Source: Diogma glabrata
Lineage: Eukaryota > Arthropoda > Insecta > Diptera > Cylindrotomidae
Assembly (NCBI GenBank): GCA_963693315.1
Contig: OY856186.1
Location: 369,174,850-369,238,849, forward strand
Length of the DNA stretch: 64,000 bases
Direction of reading: 5' to 3'
In this document: positions 54,673 through 64,000 of the stretch, one piece after another
Layout of the letters: every line of letters begins with the position of its first letter
Numbering within the stretch: the first letter of the stretch is position 1
Translations under genes and position numbers: made by a program
The notes under the pieces: model-generated
What the model was told of the DNA's origin: nothing
Seen by the model: only the letters and a program-made list of their open reading frames with translations
The model's database searches: none

Positions 54673-57600
54673 TCAAACCTCAAACAAAGCTGTTATTTTT
54701 TTCCCAGCAATTCTTCTTACTAACTCAGGTTTATCCGAACTTTCAACATTTTCAACCGAAACATTCTGATAATCATTTAAACTTGTATTACTACTACCTC
54801 TACTTGTACGTGGTACAATTAAAGGTTTATTTAAATTTTGTTCTAAATCAAGAAAAAAAAGGAAAATCAATAAATCAAAGAAAAAAAAACAAACATCAAA
54901 CAAAAACTTTAAAATCAGTTTACATCAGTTTTCTGAGTTTGGAGATTTATACTTTACCTCCAAGTCTATTTAATCCTGCTGCAAGATCACGAACAGATTT
55001 TTTTTCCATTGCTGCACCTGGAGTAATACCCACAATACTTCCTCCACCCGAACCGGATAATACCGCTCCGGGGGTAATACCTACTATAGAACCACCGGAA
55101 CTTTTTATTGGTAAAACATCTAGAACAAAAGAATATCTCATAATAAAGAGTTCAAAGATAAATAAATTCTGATTTTAGATTTACCACTATCAAGACTTTC
55201 TTGTCGATTAATTGAATCAGAACCTAAATAGTCGAGGGATTTTGATTCATTACTTCCAGCTACAGACCACGGTCGATTTTTTCCACTATTCATTGAATTT
55301 GTCATAGCAGAATTATTATCTTCTATTTCAACCGTATGCTGATGATGTGAGCTATGGTGAACATGGTGATGAATGTGATGATGATTACTATCGTTCTTAT
55401 CTTCAATCAACGAATTATTACTTTTTACATTTTTATCATTTTCAGTCTTTAATTTTATTAACGGGGATTTACGATCGGCTAATGGTGAATATTTTTCTAG
55501 ATTATCACTAGAACGTGAACGAGAGTTCCAGCTTGCTTTCATTACAGGTGACACTCGATCAGTACGTATAATTTTTCTTTCTTCTAAAATCGGAGTTGTT
55601 TCTTCGGATGTTAAATTGTATCGTGTATCATCCCGACTCATCGTTGGACTATCAACAAAACTTAATGAGCTACATTCTTCAGATGTTGGTGATACGAGAG
55701 GTGTTAAAGTGGATGGTGTCGCTGATCCTGGCCGAAAAAAGGTGTCTAATCCTTCACCTAAAGTTTGTGTTTGAAGTTCAGGAAGTAATGGTTTAGTAGG
55801 TGCTCTAGTTTTGGCACGTTTAGGTCGTCCTTTTACTAAATGTTGTAATTGAAATGATGCACTTGGTAATTCTGTTATTGAATCACCATCATTCGCATCA
55901 TCATCATCATCATCGTCTTTTTCTAATATTTTTGAATTTGAATGTGAAGTTGGATATTCTAATAAATCAGGGATATGACCTAAACTTAAATTTTCTATTC
56001 CAAGTCCAACAACAGATTGTGGACGTATCTTTCGAGCAACCGAACGACGTTTTGTTTGTAAATGTGGAGTTGCCTTTAAAAAAAAATTATACATCATAAT
56101 ATGTCGGCAATAATAGAATGTTGTAAGAGTTATTAGAAGGTAAACTCGAATATAGAAAATGTGACTTACTAAATTTAAATATTCCAATTTCTTATGAAAG
56201 CATTTTAGAAAAAGAATAGATTACATATTTAAATAAGGTTTTATGTTAGAATATAACTAACACAAGTAAATTTAAAAATAACTCAACAAAACAGAAACAT
56301 GCTTGAACTTAATTCATTTTTCATAAACTTACAGTTGGTGAATCTAAACCTAATTTTGGTAAATTTAAATCACAACGTTCCACAGAAGCGAAAATATTTG
56401 TATCCTTTATATATATATGTTAATTAATGATTTTTGATTTGTATTGATGAAAATATATGAAAAATTATTTGATCAGGATGAAAATAAAAATTTATGATTT
56501 GAATTTTTATATCATACCTGACTAGATCTTCGAATGACATCGGGTGTTAAATTTTCTGATAGCATATATGAGGAATCTGATATACTAATTCCTTTTTGAT
56601 AACGTGTTAAGGCTTCTAGTACTTCATCAGTTGCACGATCTGATATAATACTTGCTAATGATTGTTCAATTTCACTGGAGAATCGTAATTGTTAGTATTT
56701 ATAACAAAATCAAACAAATTACATCTTACCTAATTTTATTCATAATTTCACTACCTGCACTATTAAACACACAACTTTGTATAAACTCCTCTGGAAATGT
56801 CAACCTTTCCATACAAGTTTTTCTTAAATCGTTTATAACACATTGATTCCCAAGTGTTTTAGGACAATGATCGATGCCTGTTTGTAACATTGTATTCATA
56901 ATTTCTTCTAAATAAGTTTTAATTGATTCATTTATCTCAGTCACTATTTTATCTAATTTTATTTCGATCGGATGGGGATCACAGCGTAACGATTCTTGTA
57001 ATTTCGGTAATAATTGTTTACAATTTTCTGCATCACCCAGTAATCGTTGTACATTTGAATCGATGGAATTTTGTTGTATTGATATTGTTTCTTGAGTTTC
57101 TGCAACTAATTTATCCACAAGTTGATGTGTTGATGATAATAAAAATCCATGTTGTAATCGAAATCCTTGTCCTGTTATTCTCTTAAAACCATTTCCATTT
57201 CGTTGAAGATATTCTTGCATTTTTCTCATTAATAAATCGGTTTTTTCTGGATGACTTTTTAAGCAAGGTGCTGTATCGAAAAGAGGAAATGGAATATTTT
57301 TCATTGAGTAATTATGTTCTAACGCATAAACTAAATCCGAATATCCTTGTAATGTTATATTATTTCGATCTAAACTAATCCATTTTAGTTTACTATTTAT
57401 TTGTAATGCTTTTGCTAATAATCGTGCACCTATATCACCCATATAATTACCGGATATGTCTAACTCTTGTAAGCTTTGATTACTTCCCAATGCGTTTACA
57501 AAATTATGAATATCATTTTTTAATTTATTTTCGGATAATACTAATTTTATTAACAAAACATCATCTTTTTGAATTAAATTAACAAGTGAGTCCATAACTG

Positions 57601-58105
57601 ATGAAACATTTTTCGCTTTCATTCCAGTAAAACATTTTGTCATATATAAACAACGAATTGATGGATTACGACCGATTGCAGTTAAAACTGATGCCATTTC
57701 AGCATCTAAATTATTGTCACTTATATCTAAACTATGAATAACACGAACACCATGAATACATGACTCAAGCACATGTGCACCATGTAAACCTAAAGAATTT
57801 CCACTTAAATCTAAATATAAACCAGCTGTCGATTCGTTACATGCAAGTCCGAGAAGAAGATTTCTGTGAAGTAACAAAAAATTAATAATATTTTAAAATT
57901 GTAAAATATTTTCTTCAACTTACTTTAAAGCTTCTAATGGTAATTTACAACAAGCTATATTTAAATGTTTTAAACTTAACGAGCTTGTGAAAAATTGTTT
58001 ATACGATGGTGGAATTTCTTTCCCTTTTTTTGTGCTAAATGAATTGTGAGAAACATTTAAATATGATAAATGGGTTCCACATCCACGTAATAATGCACCA
58101 AATAA
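54673..58105 (-). CDS. CARMIL: CARMIL (capping protein, Arp2/3 and myosin-I linker), 3' seven exons
   Basis: CARMIL proteins bind actin capping protein at the leading edge and promote branched actin assembly. Seven exons read in order on the minus strand with consistent phases and GT-AG sites: 58,105-57,924; 57,863-56,730; 56,674-56,518; 56,404-56,333; 56,073-55,185; 55,119-54,958; 54,842-54,673 (stop TGA 54,675-54,673). They give about 919 residues. The first two exons carry the leucine-rich repeats (LYLDLSGNSLGLHG, QELDISGNYMGDIG, KWISLDRNNITLQG) and then a helical dimerisation/CARMIL_C-like region. Exon five carries the capping-protein-interaction motif and a His-rich and Asp-rich low-complexity stretch. 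Pro/Ser/Gly-rich tail exons end the protein. The N-terminal PH-like domain and first repeats must lie beyond the transposon cluster to the right. Confidence 0.93.
55798..55848 (-). other. CARMIL: Capping-protein-interaction (CPI) motif of CARMIL
   Basis: LQHLVKGRPKRAKTRAP fits the CPI consensus LxHx(T)xxRPKx6P in spacing and in the Leu, His, Arg-Pro-Lys and final Pro. The usual Thr is Val here. In the family this segment wraps the capping protein and weakens its hold on barbed ends. Confidence 0.85.
56730..57863 (-). CDS. CARMIL: CARMIL exon with leucine-rich repeats and helical region
   Basis: A 1,134-bp exon, entered in phase 2 (acceptor TTCACAG, 57,864-57,866) and left in phase 2 at GTAAGA. 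It starts with NLLLGLACNESTAGLYLDLS, continuing the repeat begun in the previous exon (ending LPLEALK). Residues up to ~180 form leucine-rich repeats of the ribonuclease-inhibitor-like type. From FKRITGQGFRLQHG onward it is helical (VDKLVAETQETISIQQN), matching the dimerisation region downstream of the repeats. No stops or shifts. Confidence 0.92.
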
Positions 58106-58330
58106 CTGAAATAAAAATTATATAAAATATTAGAAAGAACAACTGTTTCTTTGAAATTTCAATAAGTTTAAATTCTGGCATTTAAATTTGCTGAAAGGTT
58201 TTGTAATATTTCCAATAATTCAACATACCATCTCCAAGTTAATTTTTTTGCAGTTTTTAAACGTTTTATCACTTTTAGTGAAACTTTGGAAAACAGTTTC
58301 AGATGTTATGAGAAATAATTGATTAGGTTT
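58106..58330 (-). other. CARMIL intron remnant
   Basis: Intronic sequence upstream of the acceptor at 58,106-58,108. No further CARMIL exon was recognised before the transposon cluster starts near 58,330. Confidence 0.5.
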
Positions 58331-59495
58331 AAAGGTACAGAGCTCAAGTAGACGCAATGATCTTAGAAGCCACAACGGTAGGGTCACCCAAGCCGTTAAG
58401 TTCTAGGTGAGTATCGAAGCTAAGATCAAGAACAAATCACAAGCTAAGGTTGTTCGTTGCACAGAACTCTGGATACCACGGACAATCCAGTTTAAATCTA
58501 GACTTACCACAGCACAGAGCTCTGTTGGGGCGTACCTTTGTATTCCCTTCACTAAACAAAATTATTTTATGAAAACAATAATACAACAAAAAATAAACCT
58601 TATGAGCGACGCTTCTCTAAACGCATTAAATCCATGTTTGCCAGACTCGAAGATCGTGCCTGAGTTATCAGCGCATTCTGGCTACACAAACATTAAAGGC
58701 AACGGTAGTATACCATCAAGTTCTATGATTATATTAGAAAAAAGATACCGAGAGCTAATCAAAAATGAGTGTTCTGGCATATATTACATGTCGGGCGAAG
58801 AACATCAGCGAACGATGCTGATGACGAGAATGAGAACTAATGTGAAGCAGAATCCGACATCAAATCTGATATGTAGGTAGCAACCACAACATCGGATGTA
58901 CAACGGTCTCTGAAGAAGAACCCTGAGTCTGTGCCCTTCACAGATTCTTTGATCAAGCTATCCTGGACAAAAGTGGCATATCTAAGGAGCTAACTTTGAA
59001 GGTTATAGGCAGAAGAAAGGACACAGACACCACACCAAAAGTAGCAAGAGAGTCCGATCCGAAGCACCGCAGGAATCTCTATAGGGGGTTATTCCTGTTG
59101 TCAAACGTCATAAGCGGTCGACCACACCATTAATTAAGGGAGACCACATTCAAGGTTGCGAGTATAATGTTATTGTTGTTCATCCAACCTTCAGCGATAT
59201 CAAGACTTTCCCAGTCACCGGTCCTCAGCTAATGGATTTGGTAGTAGAACAAAAATTCGAGGGTATTAAACCTCACTTCGAAGGCTACAACCAAAGGAAC
59301 GGTTGATTGCTGTTTCAATAATACACCGGGACAGTGGACAGCGAATGATGTACCGAGGATATCCATCGATGTTAAAGCTACGAACGCTAAAATAAAAAGA
59401 GTTCCCTTAACCTCTCAAGATCACAACATACCTGGTCGACTATGCCTAGGAATCAATAGAGAAGATTCTAAGGCGATTCGGTGCCTATACGCCGT
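58330..59495 (+). pseudogene. Non-LTR ORF1-like relic
   Basis: A frame 58,407-58,880 (MSIEAKIKNKSQAKVVRCTE, ending SNLICR) is followed by shifted pieces: NLYRGLFLLSNVISGRPHH, VVHPTFSDIKTFPVTGPQLM then FEGIKPHFEGYNQRNG, and HNIPGRLCLGINREDSKAI. The latter pattern recalls the DUF4780-like domain of insect non-LTR ORF1 proteins. The assignment is tentative. Direction and position fit ORF1 of the RT relic that follows. Confidence 0.4.
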
Positions 59496-61110
59496 ACACT
59501 AGGCCGATATCATGGACCACCCTGAGGCACACTGTTGAGAAGGATCTTGCGATGCTGGTCATTCCTGACCCAGAAACCAAGCATTTTTGGCTTGGATCAT
59601 CAGCATGCTACATGCTACTGGCAAATACATCAGTAACTGTCAAAGATTCTAGAGGATATCGCCAAGGAGCAATATTCTACCCGTTGCTTTGACCGATGGG
59701 TACTGATGATCTTCTAGATAAGCTGAAACATTCTGGATTCACCACTGAGAGCTACACCAACGATATAGCAGTCATAGTTAGAGGTAAACATGACTCTACT
59801 GTCGGTGAGCGAACCCAGGCATTATTGGACTTCGTGATGAATTGGTGCAACAAAAGAGGGTTGTCTGTCAATCCATAAAAAGCGTTGTATTTAATAACAG
59901 AAATATCTTCAATTTCGATCCTCCTATTTTTAACGGAGAACGGATACAAATAGTCAAGAAGATTAAGTATTTAGGTGTGATCCTGGACAGCAATTTCACT
60001 GAGAACTTATACCTAAAATACATATCGGACAAAGCAAACAAAGCCTTTTTCGCCTGCAGAACCTTGTTTGGGAAAACCTGGGGATTAAGCCCCAAAATGC
60101 TATTTTGGTTACATGAAAGTATTAAAAAACCCATATTGTCATACGCAACTTTGGTCTGGTGACCGAAAACAAAATAAATATCTGCTGAGACAGTGCTTCT
60201 GGGTCACTGTGCGGTGCCTCTATGCCACGGGTACTTTCCGAACCTTATCACATCAGCAATGGAGATCTTTCACCTGCTCCCTCCATTGCACCTACACATT
60301 AGATCTATAGGAGCATCAAGCACAGACTGCAGCTGGTCAAAATACAAAACCTGAAACTATTGACAAGTGTCCCATATGTGAGGGCACGCCACACGATGTA
60401 GACCACCTATTCAATTGTCCTGATAATATAACCAACCCAACGAAGGAAAATTTGTGATGCCACCCAAGGGCAGTAGCAGAGTTCCTGAGCCTGGACATGA
60501 AGCCGGAGGATTAGCACCAAACCCGTCGCTACAACAACAACAACAACAACAACGAAACCTGACTGGTCAATCTAACGATCCTCTCGGAACTGCTGTACGA
60601 AGTTTAGATCTACATTTCGGAATGCAGCCAAATACCACTGATCTAGACAGACAATTTACTGACAAAGTAGAGTTAGGGACGGTATTGAGAGCTACTTGCG
60701 ATCACTTGTCTCCAATGCCAGCATCTAATATACGGATTACTTCCGAACCAATGAAGGCACTGGTGCATGCTGTGTGCTGAGAGGGAATACCACAACACAG
60801 ATATACACATTATTTTTGAAAGTCAGGCGGCGCTATTGGCTCTAAATTCGACGCGCTTCAATTCAAAGCTGGTATGGAAATGCTACCAAAATCTACAAAA
60901 AGTCGAAAAAATATACCAACCAACCAACACACTTGTGTGGGTACCTGATCATAAAGGGGTAACTGATCATAAAGACTTGCTAGCAAATAAAGACGCTAGT
61001 AAAAAATTCATTGATCAAGAGCCATGCTTTTGACTAACCAAGAACTAGCCTAAAGAGAGAATCTCTGAAGATATTAATATGGTGGAGGACACGGCCCGAT
61101 AAACCACCAT
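59496..61110 (+). pseudogene. Non-LTR reverse transcriptase with RNase H, decayed
   Basis: Pieces in order: WIISMLHATGKYISNC (~59,595), DDLLDKLKHSGFTTESYTND (YADD replaced by YTND, ~59,750), ALLDFVMNWCNKRGLSVNP, IVKKIKYLGVILDSNFT, and LFGKTWGLSPKMLFWLHESI. An RNase H domain follows, with FTDKVELGT (~60,655), FESQAALLALNSTRFNSKLV (~60,815; usual SDSQAA) and NTLVWVPDHKGVTDHKDLLA (~60,935; usual LVWVPGHSGI.GNE.AD). An RNase H after the RT places it in the I/R1/LOA group. A (TAA)n-like tract at 61,125-61,140 may be its 3' tail. Confidence 0.72.
60355..60555 (+). pseudogene. Jockey-type C-terminal fragment nested in the RT/RNase H relic
   Basis: The frame reads TIDKCPICEGTPHDVDHLFN followed by CPDN and AVAEFL, the same finger as at 46,860-46,910 on the other strand. 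A (CAA)n tract (~60,531-60,554) follows. RNase H coding sequence of the host element resumes after it, so this looks like a nested insertion. Confidence 0.6.
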
Positions 61111-61117
61111 CTTAACA

Positions 61118-61397
61118 AATTCTCAATAATAATAATAAAAATTCATTTCAAACATATAATTAATTTTATTTTTTTCCAAAAAATTGGGTAAAAAACTAAA
61201 TAAAAATCTTTCTTTTGACACACTTGACAACATTTTTTGACAAACTGATACTGCCATAATTCTCAATAATAATAATAAAATTTCATTTCAAACAAATAAT
61301 AAATTTAATTTTTTTCCAAAAAATTGGGCAAAAAAATTAATAAAAATCTTTCTTTTGACACACTTGACAACACTTTTTTGACAAACTTATAAAGCAA
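61118..61397. repeat. 140-bp tandem duplication
   Basis: TTCTCAATAATAATAATAAA starts both units (~61,120 and ~61,260). Each contains CTTTCTTTTGACACACTTGA and TTTTTGACAAACT. The TTTTGACACACTT motif recurs at ~61,509 and ~61,530. Confidence 0.85.
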
Positions 61398-61639
61398 TAA
61401 TCTAGTTTTTGATCTCACATACCAATCCCATCAAGATTTCTCCAAATTCAATGTGATTCACTCGTAATAACTTAAAATGAACGTTGCCAAAAATATGAAA
61501 ATTTGCTGTTTTTGACACACTTAATGATTTTTTTGACACACTTCCGGTACAGTTATCGAACACAGCGTCCTTTCAGACCTGTCCATTGAGTATACCTATT
61601 TTTAGAAAAAAAAAATTTGAAATCCTTCCAGCGGTTTTC

Positions 61640-61790
61640 CCTGCAGCGTAGGTAATGACGGACGGCCGGCCGGCCGACAGACATACATTTTGTTCTTGCT
61701 TTTTTAGAATCAGTAGGTCCTAAAACGTCGAGAAATGCCAAAAAAGTGGGGGTAAGAATTTCACTTTTGGCTCATGAATGTAATACTTAG
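61640..61790. repeat. G/C-rich repeat-like segment
   Basis: ACGGACGGCCGGCCGGCCGA followed by CAGACATACATTTTG and TAGGTCCTAAAACGTCGAGA is a sharp G/C peak in A/T-rich DNA. It is probably part of an unclassified repeat together with the flanking duplicated sequence. Confidence 0.35.
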
Positions 61791-62639
61791 GTCTTTCAGA
61801 CCGAAGTAATATTATTAGTATAAATAATAGTAATAATAATCGATTAATTAACCAGAACTGAAGCCTGTTTCGTTCATCACAAAAAGCAAATTTGATTGAT
61901 GAAAATTTAGCGAAATCTGTTGGATGTGAAACAAGAGTCACGTTTACCGTGAAAATGCAAATTTTCTCTCGATTTGATTATTTTCTCCAACTTAAAGATG
62001 AACCGCATGCGGATTCTGAGCCATCGGGACGTTAAAAATATTTATTGCAATATCCATTGAATGTTGCGCATAATTTGCTTCAATTTTTCATAGAACCTAC
62101 TACAGATGTTTTGGTTTCGATTCTGCCTGCAACTTAAAACGCAAATATCTGTTCAACATATGTTGAATTTGAAGCAAACCGTTAGATGTGGAACACTTTT
62201 TTTATTGGACTGAGTTTTGTGAAGAGTGCAAACAAGCAAACTACTAACATTGGATGGATTTGAATCATTTTGACATTCCAAAAACTTAACGAAAGTTATT
62301 AGGTGTAGAACATACTTTGCTTTGGTTGGATCATGCAACTGTTATTCTGTTTAAGCTTCTTTTGTTAACCATAAAAATTAAGTTCTTTTGTTCCGAGATT
62401 AGTTGAACATTTGGGTGAAGAGATGTGTAACATAAGTCAACTGGTAGCTAGATCTTTAACTTACCCTAAAACTTGGACAGAGATAGAACCATTAAACATT
62501 TATAGAATTTATTGCAATCCGTTAAACGTGGAACACAATTCGTCTGGTCAAATTTTTACCTCAAAAAGTAATCAAATTTAAAACGAATTTTATTTCCATA
62601 ACAAAAAAAAGGGAAAATGGTAAACGAACATTGTTATGT
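61791..62639. repeat. Degenerate short motif series, no gene
   Basis: The motif GTTAGATGTGGAACA appears in diverged forms at ~61,920 (GTTGGATGTGAAACA), ~62,181, ~62,297 (ATTAGGTGTAGAACA) and ~62,523 (GTTAAACGTGGAACA). No coding frame is supported. Confidence 0.4.
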
Positions 62640-63990
62640 AGCTTTAACGAAGGCACTATTAACCTCTGGCAAACCCTTAAACGATTGTCCATCTTATGCC
62701 AATATTATACAACGGCAGGCCAACGGCAACAATAAGAAATGTGCAAATAACCTTAATAGATAATTCGTTCCATACCCTAAAACACAAGATAAAGTGTATA
62801 GAAAAATCCATAAGTTGGCAATTGCTGATTCCACGCCGTTCACAGATGATGATATATTTTGAGAGCAACAAAAACGTACGAGCTACTTGGAATAAAAGGT
62901 ATGTCACCAATTATTTCAAAACACGTAGACCCCATCAACATAGCAAAGTCTGGAAATACCGAGCCTAGGTCGGTCGTGTGATGTCTCTTCTAAAACCAGC
63001 GCAGGTGGTACATGATTTCAAGTTATACAGACCAATATCACTACTGTCACCAATTGTTAAACTAATAGAGTGCTTCATGCTACCTACACTGTAGGAACAT
63101 CTAAAACTAGTGTATCCCCAGTGTGACTTCAGAAAGGACACAGCACAAAAATTGTCCTCCATACTATTACAGACACAATAAAAAGAGGTCTGAACCAAAA
63201 AAGACCTAATCATCGCATTGTTCTGGTCGCCTTAAATCTTTCACCAACATACGTCGAATTTAACAACAAGTTGAAACATCGGAAGGTAAAGCAAGTAGTC
63301 GCACATGGCGGGGTTTGTCTCCTGCATTGAAGTAAAAATGGTCTCCTATGCTGACGACATCCCATTATTATCAACTTGTGTTTGTATTCGAGTGGTGTGT
63401 GACTGTATAAATAAATTCCTGACCATGCTCAACAAATGGCGCACCGAAAGAGACCCAGAACTGTCCAAAAATCAACAAAATCAACATCAAGCCTCTTCAC
63501 GATGGAATCGTAAAATATATGAGAAATTGGACATCATGGTCGCAGAAAATACGATAACAACAACGTGCTGAAATCTCTTGCAGACACCAGCTAGGGTAAA
63601 GATGAAGAGACTATTACCACAACATACAAAGCTATTGGTCGCTCCATTTTAAATTATGAGCACCCGTTTGATCACCAAAGTTGAGTCAAACTTCGTGGAA
63701 AAAGTATGCAAACAACACGAAATGTTGCTCGGGGCAACTGACTGTCACTTAATGGCAAACCTAGACCATCTACATGTAGAAACAAAAATTCTTTCAGTGA
63801 AATCGCACGACGATCTACTTCCACGTGAATATTTGCTAAGCTGCTAAAAGAACGACGCAAAGAACAACACCGCCGAGAAACATCAGAATTTGTCTGAATA
63901 GGTCATATGCTCTGGACATCGAAAGTCTGATACCACCAGCAGGAAACGAGCAAGTGACACCTGAAAGAGTTACATAGGCGGTTGCCTGTA
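62640..63990 (+). pseudogene. Jockey-type non-LTR reverse transcriptase, decayed, 3' end cut by window
   Basis: Frame-shifted pieces match an RT: endonuclease-RT linker (~62,640-62,940), HSTKIVLHTITDTIKRGLNQ then HRIVLVALNLS (~63,150-63,240; motif A region), the intact catalytic box VSYADDIPLLSTCVC (~63,340-63,385), MLNKWRTERDPELS, and a C-terminal ATDCHLMANLDHLHVETKIL then HDDLLPREYLLSC (~63,735-63,840). The family resembles the minus-strand copy at 46.8-48.6 kb. Multiple stops and shifts. The cysteine finger would lie beyond the window. Confidence 0.75.
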
Positions 63991-64000
63991 AATAAATATA

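Noticed and set aside
55596..57186. Plus-strand frames within CARMIL
   Set aside because: Antisense to CARMIL exons; composition follows codon structure of the minus strand.

Overview
The window looks like a transposon-rich, strongly A/T-rich insect chromosome segment. The host signals are a multi-exon CARMIL (capping protein/Arp2/3/myosin-I linker) gene on the minus strand and a trypsin-like protease exon at the left edge. The transposon set (Gypsy, mag-like, BEL/Pao and Copia LTR elements; R1-, RTE- and Jockey-like non-LTR elements; hAT, mariner and Helitron relics) also fits an insect. The order cannot be fixed from the sequence alone. Nothing bacterial or plasmid-like is present. Most coding sequence is decayed transposon protein.

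Layout, left to right. 1-2.7 kb: an S1 protease exon (catalytic His), an FP25K-like ORF1 relic, two non-LTR 3' fragments and an old LTR. 2.7-8.1 kb: a Gypsy element with recognisable LTRs, a tRNA-Leu-type primer site, a SAP-domain Gag and an internal deletion fusing the Gag zinc knuckle to integrase. 8.8-10.5 kb: a terminal-inverted-repeat DNA element. 11.6-12.1 kb: a small arginine-rich ORF. 13.0-13.8 kb: a hAT-type MITE with a perfect 8-bp target duplication. 13.8-15.8 kb: a decayed Gypsy pol. 16-22.4 kb: mostly gene-free A/T-rich DNA with old LTR pieces and a tandem pair of covarying hairpins. 22.6-30.5 kb: a nest of Pao LTRs and gag, an unrecognised ORF cluster, a Copia RT, a hAT transposase tail and an ORF1 relic. 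31.1-33.1 kb: a short-LTR mag-like element carrying an unrelated intact ORF. 33.4-37.1 kb: two near-identical 0.95-kb leader segments, each with an arginine-rich ORF, flanking a MITE. 38-43 kb: an RTE tail, a tRNA-derived SINE candidate and gene-free DNA. 43.2-46.8 kb: a decayed Pao element interrupted by a non-LTR insertion with a near-perfect target duplication. 46.8-50 kb: a minus-strand non-LTR element and a Helitron helicase relic. 50-51.4 kb: a large inverted repeat. 52 kb: a mariner relic. 54.7-58.1 kb: the CARMIL 3' half. 58.3-64 kb: several decayed non-LTR elements and short tandem repeats.

Only CARMIL looks like a functioning host gene here. The rest is a layered record of insertions. 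The most useful leads are two ORF regions with no visible retroelement motifs embedded in LTR-element debris (26.7-27.8 and 31.26-31.85 kb), the arginine-rich leader ORFs, the covarying hairpin pair, the large inverted repeat and the integrase-retaining Gypsy deletion derivative.
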